This document shows, piece by piece, positions 21,831 through 35,783 of a DNA stretch of 64,000 bases; the stretch's first letter is position 1, and each line of letters opens with the position of its first letter. The position numbers were made by a program, and so were the translations under genes. This stretch comes from Toxorhynchites rutilus septentrionalis (lineage: Eukaryota; Arthropoda; Insecta; Diptera; Culicidae). The notes beneath the pieces are model-generated. The model was not told where the DNA came from and did no database searches. It was given only the letters and a program-made list of their open reading frames with translations. Where the stretch lies: NCBI RefSeq assembly GCF_029784135.1, contig NC_073746.1, positions 179,553,788 to 179,617,787 on the forward strand, in the 5' to 3' direction.

Positions 21831-22144
21831 ATATATTTTTACCATAATGATGTATTTGGAAAAGTTGTTAAAAATTATAAGCAAATTCAGAAAATTTCAT
21901 GAACATGACGGTATTTATTTATTTATTTAAATCTTTATTTCATCTGACTATTTGTTGTCATATTGAAAAATCGGTGGGGAAAAGCCAAAGTGGCGTAAAA
22001 ACCTCACATATTCACGTCATACATTGATAGAAACACATAAAAACACATTGTGGTCAAAATATAAAACAATATAAAAAAACATAAACATTTATCACAACTA
22101 ATAGTAGGAAGCGTCTTCGTCCAGTAATTATCCTTGATCCGGCG

Positions 22145-24810
22145 GTCCACGTTGAATCCGACCACGGAAAGCTTCAGCAGATATATTGAACTGGCAGCGG
22201 GCCTCGTAGGGTGGAAGATTGATTGGATCATTCCATGGGAGATGACGTAAGGCATAACGGACGAATTTTCTCTGAATTGATTCGATCCTATCAACTCACA
22301 ATGACACCAAACCACCACACCGAATTCCAGAACCGGCCGAACAAGAATTTTTTTTTCTCTATTATAGTGACTTTCAACACATTTCGGCTGGTTCGTCACT
22401 TTTACTTCCATTTTTGGAAGAATGTCGGGAGTGAGAATTGAACTCGTGACCTCTGCATGAGAGGTATGGATGTTACCACTACGCCAGATCGCCTCCAACG
22501 CGCAGAATAATGCTTTCAGGCAAGTGGGATCTCTAAATTCATCAGAAATTTTGAAGATGAATCCGAGAAGCTTATTACCTTTGGAAATTATGTCCGAGTA
22601 ATGCGGCTTGAATTATAAAGCTGAGTCAAGCGTAACTCCGAGATCACGTATTTTCTCTATGCGTAGCAAAGGATGAAGATCGATCAAGTATGTAAATGTT
22701 ATCGGCTTGAGTTTTCGGTGAAATGTAATGACGATGCATTTTTGTACATTCAGTGGAAGGAAATTTCTTAGGTACCACTCACTGAAACTGTTTAGCAGGT
22801 GCTGTAGTCGCAGGCAATCAGCCGTTTCTCGAACAATCATAAAAAGTTTAACGTCATCCGCATAGAACGATCGACTACCAATTGGGAGGATCAGCCCAAT
22901 CTCGTTCAAGAATATAGAAAAAAAAGCAACGGTCCAAGCTGCCTTGAGGTACTCCGGAGCTGTTAGTGAAGTTTTCCGAGATATTCGTTCCAATTCTCAC
23001 ACACAGTTTTCGATTGGTGAGGTACGACCTGAACCAACGAGTGAGCCTTGGAGATACACCAAGCTTCTCGAGTTTGGCAAGCAGTATGTTGTGATCAACC
23101 CAGCATCCTCCTGCGCCGCAATTTCAATATTCCTGAGGCAAATTGAAACGAAAGGAACAAGATTCGTTGATACAGATCTCTTTGGATAGAAACCATGTTG
23201 ATCAGCAGAAATATAGTTTTTGCAGCAAGAAAATAAGGCGTCGTTGAAAATTATCTCGAATAATTTTGAACAGGCGTTAAGCGATGTGATCCCTCGATAA
23301 TTTTCGACATTCTGCTTGTCACCTTTCTTGTGAACCGGAAACATAAATGAATATTTCCAACATGTTGGAAACACACCCTGCTGTACCGAGATATAGAACA
23401 GTTTAGACAGCAGTAATATAAGCTCAGAAGAGCAGTTCTTCAGTACGCAGGAGGGAATTCCGTCAGGAGCAGCAACGTTGGAAAATTTATTTTTTTTTGA
23501 TGGCAGATTCGACACAGACTGATGAAATCCTAATGATATTAAAATCTAAAATGTCTCTGGGAGTATCCCTTATCGCATCTCCAATCTGGATCGACGAAGC
23601 GGAGCGATCGTTAAAAACCCTTCTCAAGTGCTCGGCCAGGAGTTTGCATTTTTCAAATGGGGTACAGGCAATTCTGTAGCCCAGGTGTATTTCTAATGGT
23701 ATTCCATCCTCCTTCCTTTTTGTTTTAACGAACGACCAGAACTGCTTTGGATTACGCCGTAGATTGTCCTGAATGCGCCTAGTATACCTTTTGTAAAGGA
23801 AACGATTGTACTTTCGGTATTCTTTGCTGGCTGCTGAGAGCAAATATTTGGCGACTGAATTACGGCTGTTACAGTACTTGCGAAGCGCCCTCGATCTCAG
23901 TCGCTTCGAATAACGTAGTCGAGCATTAGACCAGGCAGGCTTCGGCGCAGTTCTGCTCAACGGTACACAATCTGGTATCACTCTGCCCACGACCTCCTCG
24001 AAGTAGTAAACAGCTTCATTTATCGATGCACAGGAATCCAGGAACTGCCAATCTGCCTGGGCGAGTAAAAGCCTCAAATCAACAAAATCGGTTCTTCGAA
24101 AGTCGAGCTCACGCACTTCAACGATATTGTCGAACCGGACGGGTATCGTTAATTATTTCCAAGGCAGGATGGTATTTGTCAAGACCGATCAAGGGTTCAA
24201 GAGCTTCAACAACAGAACATTCCGTTACTGCAGCTTCATTCACCAGCACAAAATCGAGAATCCGAGCCGTAATATTTAGAATTGTGTTGATTTGCGTTAG
24301 ATTATGCAAACTGAAACCATGCAGAAGTGAACTGCAAGAGGCCGGAATGTTAGAGTGAATAACGTCAATGGTAGGATGATCATCAGCAGAGACGTTCCAA
24401 ATCAGCCCAGACTGATTGTAATCACCAAGTACCTGAGCTAAGTCATTCTGTTCTAGTCGAGAGAGAACATCACCAATCGAACTGATGTGATTGGTGATAC
24501 TGATTGAATCCGATTTCCGGTCTGGAATAAGGTACACCACACCGACACTCAATGCTCTATTTGGTGTCGTTATTTTCACCCACAACTGCTCAAGAGATGT
24601 ACAAACTGGAGTTGGGTCGCGAAAGCAACTAAGACGTTTTGAAACTGCAATCAAGACGCCACCTCCGCGCGATTTAGGGCTATTCAGATGGTTACGGTCA
24701 TTACGAAATACTGAGTACATACTCCCAAACAATTGTAAGGAATTAATTCGTTCATCAAGCCAGGTTTCAGTGATAACTATAACGTCGTAGCTGGAGTCAA
24801 CAGCGGTCAA
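22145..24810 (-). pseudogene. CR1/Jockey-type LINE ORF2 (endonuclease plus reverse transcriptase), degenerate
   Basis: Residues of the first 230-codon frame (24118-24810) form an endonuclease: ITETWLDERI, SRGGGVLIAV, LGDYN. A second frame (23487-24116) holds the linker WSNARLRYSKRLRSR and NPKQFWSFVKTKR. A third (about 22997-23515) holds the RT start (APDGIPSCVLKNC, FPVHKKGDKQNVENYRGI, DQHGFYPKRS). A fourth (22613-22993) carries SFYADDVKLF, the catalytic YADD, and the palm end. Beyond the nested SINE the thumb segment RKFVRYALRHLPWNDP is readable in another frame. RT motif A between the third and fourth frames is lost, so the protein could not work even if the frames were joined. Confidence 0.85.
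22356..22496 (-). mobile_element. tRNA-derived SINE, copy 2
   Basis: On the minus strand it starts GGAGGCGATCTGGCGTAGTG (A box TGGCGTAGTGG), with B box-like GAGTTCAATTC about 45 bases on. It continues with GACGAACCAGCC and 'AAAGTCACTATAATA'. It lies inside the CR1/Jockey-type LINE, so it is younger than that insertion. Confidence 0.85.
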
Positions 24811-24923
24811 AATAAGTCATCTGTCAATAAATTAAAAAATATTTTTAATTGATTGAGATTGAGCTTTTTTTTAGCATGTTTTTAAAATCTGCATTTTTAG
24901 GACGATTTTTTTTAATTGCTCTA

Positions 24924-26167
24924 AGGTAAATGATTTTGGTTTGTCCAGTCGAAAATATGATCATGGTTTGTCCACTTTTTTGAATCCTCTAATTCAGTGC
25001 ACCTGTGTCAAATAAGGTATTCGAATGTTTCAAAACATATAAATAAAATTGTCTTTTTCATGAATTACAGTAGTTGTATAGGATATTTTTATGACTTTCA
25101 TGTGTTTTGAAGGATTATAAAATCCACCTTCTATTGGTGTCAATGCGCCCCTGATTTGAGCTAACTTTTAATCAATCACCAGATGATTATTTGGCACGTA
25201 TTCAGACCTTCTCCGGATTATAACACTTACAAATATTGTAAACTTCATGCTTGCATACCATTTGTATCAGATTTAAATAGCTAAACCATGTAATTAACGC
25301 ATTTAGATGACCTCAATTCTGATCATGAGTTGTCCGATTCACTAATGTTGTTTTGTCCACATGATTTCTATGGCAACCGCTTGGCGCGCTGCAGTTTGTT
25401 TATGGTGTCCTTCGCGCATAGCAGAATTAAAGTTTCTCTGTGTTGAGTGTGTTGAGGTGAACACTTTTAAAATGTCCAAGATAAGGCCGACTTCCGACTT
25501 CCGACTTCCGACTTGATACTGTCGCACATAGACTGTTCAGAGCTTTTACAACTTGTGAACTTTAATATCCAGCAAAGGAATCTGAGATCTCATAACTTCC
25601 TCCAGATACCGTTTTCACGCACGAATTACGGATACTACGAGCCAATGTCGAGTATGTGTCGAGAGTTCAATAGACACGGTATATATTTTGACCTCGGGAT
25701 ATCACGCACATCACTTAGAAAGAGATACATCTCTTCGATCACAAATACTCCGTCTAGTTATTAAGTTTTTAATTATAATTTAGTACGTAAGCGTCATTCG
25801 GGTTCTGTCCCGTTGATTTGTCGAATAAATAAATAAATAAAAAAAAGGCAATATTCTGAAAAAAAGCCTAAATTATGAATAGATCAATATGATGACAGTA
25901 AACACGAGCAATGAGAAATGCAACATCTGCTTGAACATTCAATTATTTTCATTCAAAAATGGTGATTCCTAAAACCGGACAAACCATGATCATAATTTCT
26001 CTTTGATGAAAATCACTAAAAAATGGTATTATTAGCAACTAGATATGGGGCTTTTCAACAAACCCAAACTCGTATTGATAATATGTGATTTTCATGAAGA
26101 AAAATCGATTTGCATTTACAAGTTACGTAAAAACACCATAAATTGGACAAACCAAGATCATTTACCC
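24924..26167. mobile_element. TA-target MITE (AGGTAAATGAT ends) containing a LINE 3' end
   Basis: Left end AGGTAAATGATTTTGGTTTG and right end, inverted, GGGTAAATGATCTTGGTTTG. TA flanks both sides (24922-24923 and 26168-26169). Further 'ggtttgtcc' and 'ggacaaacc' words sit just inside each end. No transposase is present. A truncated CR1-type LINE lies in the middle. Confidence 0.7.
25487..25850 (+). pseudogene. CR1/Jockey-type LINE 3' end, heavily 5'-truncated
   Basis: The frame ending at 25764 reads RNLRSHNFLQIPFSRTNYGY, then EPMSSMCREFNRHGIYFDL and SRTSLRKR, the C-terminal tail typical of CR1-type LINE ORF2. A 3' UTR follows, ending in an (AAAT)n tail at about 25825-25850. At its 5' edge is a four-unit CCGACTT repeat (25487-25514). 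Confidence 0.75.
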
Positions 26168-26590
26168 TATATAAATAAAAATGGAAAGCAAATTGTGTTG
26201 CTGAGCGCAAAACTAAAAGAAGCAATGGTCCGATTCGAGCCGTCTTTATTTTGTTGTATTTGTCTCTAATGGAGAGAAAGATTGAAAAATTCTGAAGGAA
26301 GGTCGGAAAATTCGGAAAATTGAATTCCCTTATGTTTTACTATTACATCATGATAAGCGTTGATAGTTCATTCGATGTTTGCGCTAACGAAATCGATCTT
26401 TGTTCGAAGGTGAAAATGGTTTGCCGCAATGGTTTAACGCACTCCTATACCTTCTATCTATATAAATAAAAATGGAAGGCCGAATGTGTTGCTAAGTGCA
26501 AAACCCGAAGAAGGAATGGTCTGATTTGAGCCGTTTTTATATTTGTCACTGCTCGTTTATCAATGTTATGGTGAGAGAAAATTTTGTATT
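26163..26590 (+). mobile_element. Helitron-like 5'-end fragments, two in tandem
   Basis: 'tatataaataaaaatggaa' followed by '(a)tgtgttgct(g/a)ag(c/t)gcaaaac' occurs at about 26169 and again at about 26458, each followed by 'gaa.gaatggt(c)cgatt(c/t)gagccg'. The sequence between matches, inverted, the flank at 32.79-32.91 kb. Confidence 0.5.
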
Positions 26591-26654
26591 TTTTTAAAAG
26601 CTTTGAAAGAAAGTTCGAAAGAAAAATAATTCCCATATATTCCACAATAACATT

Positions 26655-28755
26655 TTTTTATTCTTTATTCTTTATTAACATTCTTTTAGCCGTAGGCTGG
26701 TTCATCTCTTTTGATGTGACAATACGAAGGAAGGTCCTGATGGGGCCATCCCATGTTGTTTTTTTTCCTTTCCTGTTGTTTTTGTCCGTACCTGGTCCAT
26801 TGTTGCCGGTTCCGCTTTCGTTTCCTTCTAATTATCTCTCTTCGTCGTATATCTCCTTTTATCCTAACCTTCGCTTGGGCTTGGGCTTGGGCCTATGTCT
26901 GCTTATACATATTTATGTCTTTTAAGTAGACTATCACTGCTGAAATTGTGGATGCGTCGTTCCCTAAGGCTTCCCTGATGCTTTCAGGGATCCCGTACAG
27001 TGCTCTTGGACCCTCAAACTGGGGAAACTGGCATATGACGTGTTCCACTGACTGGTGAACATGACATAGCCTGCACTGGATTCGGAAGTCGCCCTTGTTT
27101 TTGCCCATGTAGGTCGCGGCGATGAATGCTGCTGCTGTCTCTGCTGAAAATACATTGCACATGTCTGAGAGGCGGTAATTAACAGTGAGGTCTGGTCCGT
27201 CACTCCTATTCCAACTCTCCCTAGCACTTTAGAGCCGTCCGAGTAACGAATGGTGTGGTTTGCGTATCGAGTGATTAGCAGTTCTATAACTATATTTTGG
27301 GCAACCACAGGATTCGAACCAGCTCTAAATTTGTCCTTAATTGTCGCATATATTATATTTTCAGTCGTTTCTGATCCCAGCCCCTGGTTCCATTCCAATG
27401 TATTCCGGACACCAGTGGCAGCTCTTGGCCAGCCGTCTGCGGCAATAATTTTTAACGTTGTCACAGTGCTGGCCGAAAGATAGTTTCCGATCGATGGTCA
27501 CCCCGAGGATCCTTATCGTTTTTTTTTTCTGGGGATGTTAACACCATTGATTCGAATCGAGGTGTCGATGATCTTGTGGTTGGAATTACATATATGGGTA
27601 TATTGGCTCTTGGAGGGAGACAGTTGGAAACCTGCTAAAGAAGCCCACTTTGCCACCCACGAGACGGCTTGAACGAGTTTTCGCCTAATAAGTTTAACGG
27701 AGGCGCCCATCACCATTAGAACAACGTCATCCGCATAAACGAAAATTCGAATGCCTCTTGGTAGGTTCTCGAAGATACCATTGATCTTCACAAGAAAGAG
27801 TGTCACGGTTAGCAATGGCCAGTGCCAGGGCGAGTTCACGGAGGTGGAATGGCTGATTGAGATGCGGATTAGGATCAAGATCTGGGATTTCTAAATTAGA
27901 TATCGAAGTTGTCGTGACTTTGTTTCTTCTTACGAAGTCCTCGGAATAGCCATTCAATGCCGACAGCGAATGAAAATAGTCCCCAAGGGCATCTGCAACC
28001 GTGGGGGGATAGGTGACGTTTCCGTTTCCTTTACGTCATGGACAGAGTAATTCCTTGGCATTTCCTCTCCCCAGAGAGGCCATTGACCGGCAGCCAGAGC
28101 TCGGCCGAGGTGTTATCGCTAGACACACCGTCGATAAACTTCTCCCAGCTGTTTGATTTTGCGTTGCGGATTATCTTTCTACACTCGTTTCGAACTTGGC
28201 GGTAGGATTCAACTGTTGTTTCTTTGTGCGGGTACCCAATGGGTAGTCACTTGTTTGCCCGTAGAGCCTTCCTCCTCGCTTTTACTGCAGCTTCCACTTC
28301 AGGGGACCACCATGGGACTGCTCTCCTGCCGGGGACAGAGCTGCTCCTCGGTATTGATGTGGATGCTGCTTCGAATAACCCTTTTGAGAATTGCTCCATA
28401 GTTATTGGTCCGGGGTTTCTGCCATGGTACAGAAATTCGTCAACGTTAGTTTGATAGGCTGTTCGGCCTGCTTGATCGTACCTCCACCGTGGTCGCCTAG
28501 TGAGCGCCAAGATTTATCGTCGGTCCGGATGATGATGGGGTAGTGGTCGCTCCCCATTGGTTGGGTATGCGTTCGCCACAGTAGGCGGGGTAGTAGATTT
28601 GAACTTGTGAAGCTCAAATCTATCGTTGTTTCAGTACTACCACGCACAAAAGAAGGAGATCCGTCGTTCAACGCTACCAGGTCCGAAGTGAACAGACAGA
28701 GCTCCATCGACAGAAGGTGTTCGAGAGGGACCCGCTGCCGACAGAGGTGAGGGAG
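26655..28755 (-). mobile_element. I-type LINE, 5'-truncated and internally deleted
   Basis: Minus-strand ORF2 fragments in order: endonuclease end with SDHYPI at about 28550, linker VPWWSPEVEAAVKARRKALR near 28270, RT with FVYADDVVLM near 27730 and GFQLSPSKSQ, RNase H with YSDGSKVLGRVGIGV near 27220 and AETAAAFIAA near 27130, then CRLC plus HVICQFPQF, the C-terminal knuckle, and a stop at 26893. The 3' UTR ends GATGAACCAGCCTACGGCT and an (AATAAAG)-rich poly-A tail at 26655-26690. RT motifs before YADD are mostly deleted and the frame changes several times. A terminal RNase H is characteristic of the I group. Confidence 0.82.
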
Positions 28756-29170
28756 CCGCGGAAAGTCTCTAAGGGGAGAAGGCTGCCATATAAATGAAAC
28801 ATAAACTTATGAATATCTCGAGAACTAATAGAGCAAATGGTGCCAAATTTGGCAGGTGAAGGTTTTTATGGACGAAATATGTTTCTATGATGGATTGAAA
28901 TACGATCCTTCTATGAAAGAGGGGGTGGTCCCATACAAACAAAACACAAGTTTCTGCATAACTGGAGAAATAATAGAGCAAATAGAACCAATTTCGGAAT
29001 GTGAGGTTTTCACAGTACAATAAATGTTCCTCTGATGTTATGGCACCCCTCCCTTCTCTGGAAGAGGAAAGGGGGGTCACAAAAAAATTGAAAATTGAAT
29101 TCCCATATGTTCTACAATTACATCGTGATAAGCGTTGTTAGCTATATAAATAAAAATATTTGATCGCCAA
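28756..29170 (+). mobile_element. Helitron-like repeat fragment
   Basis: Two to three ~130-bp units ('ctctaaggggagaaggctgc', 'ctcgagaactaatagagcaa', 'aggtttttatgg') like those at 5.7-6.4 kb. A new 5'-end motif 'tatataaataaaaat' starts at about 29143. Confidence 0.5.
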
Positions 29171-30557
29171 ATGTGTTTGTAAGCGCGAAACTCGAGAAAG
29201 GAATCGTGCGATTTGAGCTGTCTTTTTTTATTATATTTTTATATCAAACCTGTATTTCATGTAACGGAGAAACATGTTGTTTGCAAGTGTTCGAAGAATC
29301 TAGAACGAGAATTGTGAATATTATACGAGAATATTATAATCATGAATTTTGGTAGAAGTACTGAAAATTTATAGTAAAAGGGAATTGTAAACGGTCCATT
29401 AGAACTTTGAACGTTCATGACGTTCATGACGTTCATGACGTTGAATGTTCGAATTTTAATTGGCTAGCTTGTCACAGTTGAGGAAATTTCATATTTTTTT
29501 ATATCCAAACCTGCTCATGTTTTAAATCTGTGGAATTCCAGTAGATTTGAAGAATTTCGACAAATGGTTAATCTGTCGGCATTTGGAATTCTGTGATAAA
29601 TATATTCTTTGATGCAATGAACATGTATATTTCTAGAAAATAATAATCGCCGGTAGTTAGTTCTAACCTGGGAAATATCATATCTTCCAACACATTATTT
29701 CCCTATGATCAGATATGTGACCATGTTATTTTTCACTGAATACTTCTGAAGCTGTAACACATTCTAACGAACAGGATGCCGCTGTTTGCTATCATGTTTT
29801 TCCTGCGTTCGATATGCCTGCTGATGCAAGTAGTCGTCGGCGATGGCGGGCAAACTCATCCGCCGGTTTGAAAGTCTTCCGACCAAACAAGACAAGAATA
29901 GAGCACCTTGATGATGGATATTTCCAAAAACATCCAGAACAAGCGTCGAATCCACGTCGGATAGTTATTCCCCGATGGCACGTGCTACGAAACATGGAGA
30001 AGAGCAATAGACACCCAACAGCTTCTAATACATGTCGTGTTGGAAGGAAAAAGACATTTAACAAAACACTGCCGGGCCATGATGAATGGTGCCGTTTCCG
30101 TTTGTGCTTCTGCTCCACGTGACGCTTGTTTGCTTTACATTTTCCCGATTCAAAGTGACGGATGCGTGGTGGCTAGAGGATGACTCCAGATGGGAAGTAC
30201 GGCATTAGTGATAGATTGTGTAATAATTGTAACGACAGATATCTGGTTCTACATCCTCTCCACTTCGGTCGTTACGCCGAGGAAGTGAACATAAAATTTC
30301 ATTTATAGACGAATTCATACAGGTAAGTTGGTCTAGCTTATGGTTACATTGTTTTTTCAAGTTGCATTTGCGTATGAGTGGGTATGCGCGTGCTTTTCAA
30401 TGAGCAAACGTCACGCCACGTATATCCTAACGTAAGGAAAGAAACATTGCAAATTAAACGAAGAAAATTGAAATATGCATAATATTAATCAATTAAAAAA
30501 TTTACTTTATCGTTTATTGAATATGCGAATGCACGTATTCATTGAAATGTCAATATA
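29171..30557. other. Mostly unassigned; one weak coding candidate
   Basis: No element ends are clear here. A three-fold 'cgttcatga' repeat lies near 29416. The only coding hint is the frame described at 29778-30122. Confidence 0.35.
29778..30122 (+). CDS. Weak candidate: small secreted-like reading frame, split by a shift
   Basis: An ATG at about 29778 opens a hydrophobic leader (MPLFAIMFFLRSICLLMQ and a short Gly-rich run) that stops after about 30 codons. An overlapping frame continues to 30122 with a basic, cysteine-containing stretch (PGHDEWCRFRLCFCST at the end). A leader followed by a basic peptide is suggestive of a secreted product, but the two parts are in different frames. I recognise no family, and the opposite strand is also open for 108 codons. 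It may be chance. Confidence 0.15.
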   Translation, partial: AAVCYHVFPAFDMPADASSRRRWRANSSAGLKVFRPNKTRIEHLDDGYFQKHPEQASNPRRIVIPRWHVLRNMEKSNRHPTASNTCRVGRKKTFNKTLPGHDEWCRFRLCFCST

Positions 30558-31583
30558 TAGGAGAAGGGTGGTAGAAACGGACACCTTAAAACGTTGAGCC
30601 CCAATTTTTTCTTGCTGCGCTTTCCATGCAGCCCGCATCAAGTGCGTTTGCACAATATCATTGTCGATCCCAGCTTCCAAAAATACTTATTGTATGAAAA
30701 GAAAATTGTTAGAAATTCGACTAGAAAGTAGTCCCATTTTGTAAAGCATCCGAAAACAAACCGTATATGTTTCTATTTTCTTATCACTGTCAGTTCCAAT
30801 CAGTCTCCACTTCCCTATCAAAAAGCTCAACATCGGATCGACGCGGGGCTCAACGTGTTAAGTAAACGTTAATTTTTTTTCGTGAATTTCACAAAACAAT
30901 ATATAGCTATCTCACCCCAAATTGATAGCTTAGGTCTTTTTATTATAATAAAATTTGTCTTTGAGGCATAAATTTTTCAAAATGAATGTGTCCGGAATCT
31001 TAAAAAAAATAAGATTGAGTCGGGAAAGACGGACACTTGGCGAGAAAGATAAACACTAACTGAAAATTCAAGTTTCAAACTCTATAAGTTTTGAAGGTCT
31101 TCAAATAGCCCGCAAAAATGATCGAACGAAAAGGTTAGACTAATATCACCTAGAAGGGCTTGTAATTTTTCTCATTTCTCCATGTCTAAAATAGCTTCCG
31201 GAATCCGGAATGACAAATTCGGATCACGTTTTAAAAAACCGCTCTGCTGATTCTACCATGATATCTGTTTGCACTTGCAAACGTAGTTTGTGAGCATCTG
31301 TTAAAAAAAGAAGGAGGAGACAATCAAATTGTTTTCAAAACAAAATTCCTTTCCCTTCCGTGGAGTCTCCTGACTTGATTAGATTTTTTTTTCATTCAAA
31401 TTTCTGGAAATTAGAAAACTTCACAGCTGATTCGATAAACTGGAAGAGAAGTGATTGTTCAACACACACGTAATGAAAAATACCCCAAACAATTATTCGA
31501 TAACAACGAGTACATTATTTTCAGCAGACGAAAATTAACATCAAGCTGCTCTTCGTAGATTCCTTTTTTGTTTTTATTTACAA

Positions 31584-32792
<1,209 letters not shown>

Positions 32793-32989
32793 GACGATAT
32801 AGGAGTGTGTTTTATCACTTTAAAATCCATATCCACTTTCGAACGAAGATCAATTTCGTTACCGCGAACATCGAATGGACTAACAACACTTGTCAATATG
32901 TAATTGTAGAACACATGTGAATTGAATTTTTCGAATTTTCCCATTTTCCTTCAGAATTTTTGAAAATTTTCAATTGTCATGTTTGGTTG

Positions 32990-33436
32990 AAATATGTGCA
33001 TTATTTTTATGTGACCCTCTCTCCTTTCCAGGAAGGGGTGTCATATCATCATAGAAACATTTTCGTACTCAACAACCCTCACATCCCAAATTTGGCTCCA
33101 TTGGTTTGATTAGTTCTCCAGTTATGCATAAGTTTGTGTTTTATTTGTTTGAAAGACCACCTTTAGAGAGGGGGAGGAGTGTCTAACCACCTTAAAACGT
33201 TTATTGCACCCTAAAACCTCCACATGCCAAATTTGGTTTCATTTGCTTGATTTATTCTCGAGTAATATAAAAATTTATGATCCATTTGTATGGCAGCCCC
33301 CCTTACAGAGGGGGGTGGGGTATCTAACCACCATAAAAACATTTATTGTACCTTAAAACCTCCATATGCCTAATTTAGTTTAATTTGCTTGATTAATTTT
33401 AGAGTAATGCAGAAATTTGTGTTACATTTGTATGCT
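32990..33436 (-). mobile_element. Helitron-like tandem-unit fragment
   Basis: Three or more ~130-bp units in the same orientation as 31584-32373 ('ttgtatggcagcccc', 'ccaaatttggttt', 'aaacctccatatgcc'). The 5' side stops near 33436. Confidence 0.5.
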
Positions 33437-33788
33437 TTTCATAGTCTCGGGACCAAAGGCGCTATAGTTTTTTATATTTTTTCTGGAAAGCTGAAGATTT
33501 TTCACATATCATATCTCGAAACCAGGAGGCGTTATTTTTCGTTTTCGATTTATGTTTCGAGTTATATAGAAGATTTTAACAGAAGGCCAGCTAGGGGTAC
33601 ACAGTAAGCGTCAAAGGTATTGATACACTGTATTGCAAGTTTGTACATCATTGAAATTTTAAATAAAAATGTAGTTTATCAATCATACATAGGTGTCCGT
33701 CTTTCCTGACTTTTCCCTATTTATATTCGAGAGAATTATAATATGTCAGTGGCCGAATGTTATGCGTGACAACCTGCTAAAGAATATA

Positions 33789-35079
33789 AAGGGTGTGTCA
33801 CATCAAATTGCATCATGGAAAAAACGCTGTAGAAATTTAATTTTTAGGAATTATATCTTCAGCTTTCGCTTATAATCAGATAAGAGTGTATAGATCACGT
33901 TGGCCATGCTTCACTGTCAATTTTTCATACATTTGGAAAAAATGTCGTCGAACGAAAAAGAGCGTCGTGAATTAATCCTGTGCACTCATTTCGAGAATCC
34001 GGAGTTGTCTCATCGGGACATCGGTAAGATGCTGGGAATCGTCCAATCCACGGTCAGCAGAGTACTAAAACGACACTTGGAGAACCTAACCATCGACCGG
34101 AAGGTGAAGAATGGCAAAAATGGATGCTCCGTCAGTGAAAAAGATGACAAGCGCGTAGTTAAGCAGTTTAGACGTGATCCGAGAAGTTCGGTCCGGGATG
34201 TCGCCAATAAGCTGAATTTGTCAAGTTCATTCGTCCAGCGGACCAAGCAGCGGGAGGGCCTGCGTACATACAAGGTTCAGAAGGCTCCTAACCGCGACGA
34301 AAGGCAAAACATGGTGGGGAAGACGCGAGCCCGGAAGCTGTACACCGAAATGCTGACGAAGCCGCATTGCCTGGTAATGGACGACGAAACCTACGTCAAA
34401 GCGGACTTTCGTCAGCTGCCGGGCCTGTTGTTCTTCTCCGCAGAGGACAAATTCAGCGTTCCGGAGGAGATTATCAAGCAGAAACTATCCAAGTTTGCCA
34501 AAAAGTACATGGTGTGGCAAGCGATCTGCTCTTGCGGAAAGCTTCGTGATGACCGGCACGGTAAACGGGCAGGTTTACCTTAAGGAGTGCCCACAGAAGC
34601 GCTTACTACCACTATTGAAGCAGCACGAGGGCCCGACCATCTTCTGGCCGGATCTCGCTTCGTGCCACTATTCAAAGGACGTGTTGGAGTGGTACGAAGC
34701 CAACGGGGTCACCTTCGTGCCAAAGGAAATGAACCCGCCCAACGCGCCGGAGCTTAGCCCAATAGAGGAATATTGGGCGATTATGAAGCAGGCCCTCCGG
34801 AAGAACCCAAAAGTTGTCAAATCGGAGGCGGACTTCAAGAGAAAATGGATTTCTGTTCAAAAAAAAAAACTACAACCTGACGTTGTACAGAACCTTATGG
34901 ACGAGGTAAAGAGGAAGGTGCGAGCATACGGGCTTGGGCTCGAAGTATGAATAAAAAGAAAACGCCAAAAGTTGTTTAATAGTTTTTATTTTACTGTCTA
35001 AAATTTTCAAAAGGATCGGTCTACTGGGCGAATTTCTACAGCGTTTTTTCCGTGATGCAATTTGATGTGACACACCCTT
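33789..35079 (+). mobile_element. ITmD37E-type mariner, copy 3 (full length, defective)
   Basis: AAGGGTGTGTCACATC at 33789 and its complement ending at 35079, with TA on both flanks (33787-33788, 35080-35081). Confidence 0.93.
33942..34950 (+). pseudogene. DD37E mariner transposase, one frameshifting deletion
   Basis: The family start codon is the ATG at 33942. An in-frame ATG at 33900 adds 14 unrelated residues and is not the likely start. The frame is good through MDDET and up to the SCGK motif. There an 11-base deletion near 34541, relative to the other copies, shifts it. The rest, including FWPD and the third motif ELSPIEEYW, is open in the next frame to 34950. D and E are again 37 residues apart. 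This is the least damaged of the broken copies. Confidence 0.92.
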
Positions 35080-35081
35080 TA

Positions 35082-35668
35082 CAACATGTAATTTCAACCC
35101 ATTGATGATGTCGAATTTTATTCAATACTTTACAATTCAAAAATTTCGATTTTCCAAATTTCCTTCCCCTCTTGGAAGATTTTCGAGGATCAAAAAATCA
35201 AAACATTGAGCGCTTTTAGGCACCCCTAAATCATGTCCGATTGAGCTGAAACTTTGCAAAAGTCATTTTTTGGGCCAATAAACAAAATGTACATGGTCGG
35301 TTTTTGAAATTTGACATGACCATTTTCACTGCCACCCTAATGTACATATTGCTCTCCGTGATTAACCTGAACCAGCGAAGTTGCATAAAGAACACCCTGA
35401 ATGGCGCTTGGGATTAGCAAACCATTCTCATTGTGCAACTTTTGGTGGTTCGAGCTTTAAATAGTCAATAACGACGCCGGCCACGTCCTTACAGTCACCA
35501 GGGGAAGGGAAGGAATGTTAGTATGATGTTCGCCGCCCGAAGGCCAGAAGGGTCGCCTCTATAGCGTAGTTCCCTAGCGTTTATCAAGGAAGGGATAATT
35601 GTTAGTGAGAGTAGGTAAAATCAGGATTCACTGAGGTAAGTGAATTATGTTAACGCGGACTTTCAATG
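35082..35668. other. No recognisable feature
   Basis: About 590 bp between the third ITmD37E and the rosa-like mariner. No coding or repeat signal that I can support. Confidence 0.45.
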
Positions 35669-35783
35669 TACCGGGTTTTCCACTTCGGGCTTCCGAAAGT
35701 ATACAGCCCTGCGCTGACAACCGTTCGACATAGCTGTCAACCAAAGCGTCATATCGTTAGTTGAATGTCTGCCATTTTACAAT

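Larger units (their letters stand above)
21916..24815 (-). mobile_element. CR1/Jockey-type LINE, 5'-truncated, with nested SINE
   Basis: The minus-strand element runs from the truncated start of its endonuclease near 24815 to an (AAAT)n tail at 21916-21945. One SINE is nested at 22356-22496. The coding remains are described separately. The tail abuts the left-over ORF1 of the LINE to its left. Confidence 0.8.

Noticed and set aside
22340..22500. A functional tRNA gene
   Set aside because: A and B boxes are present, but the rest does not form a tRNA cloverleaf and the same sequence recurs at 19.9 and 60.9 kb; it is a SINE.
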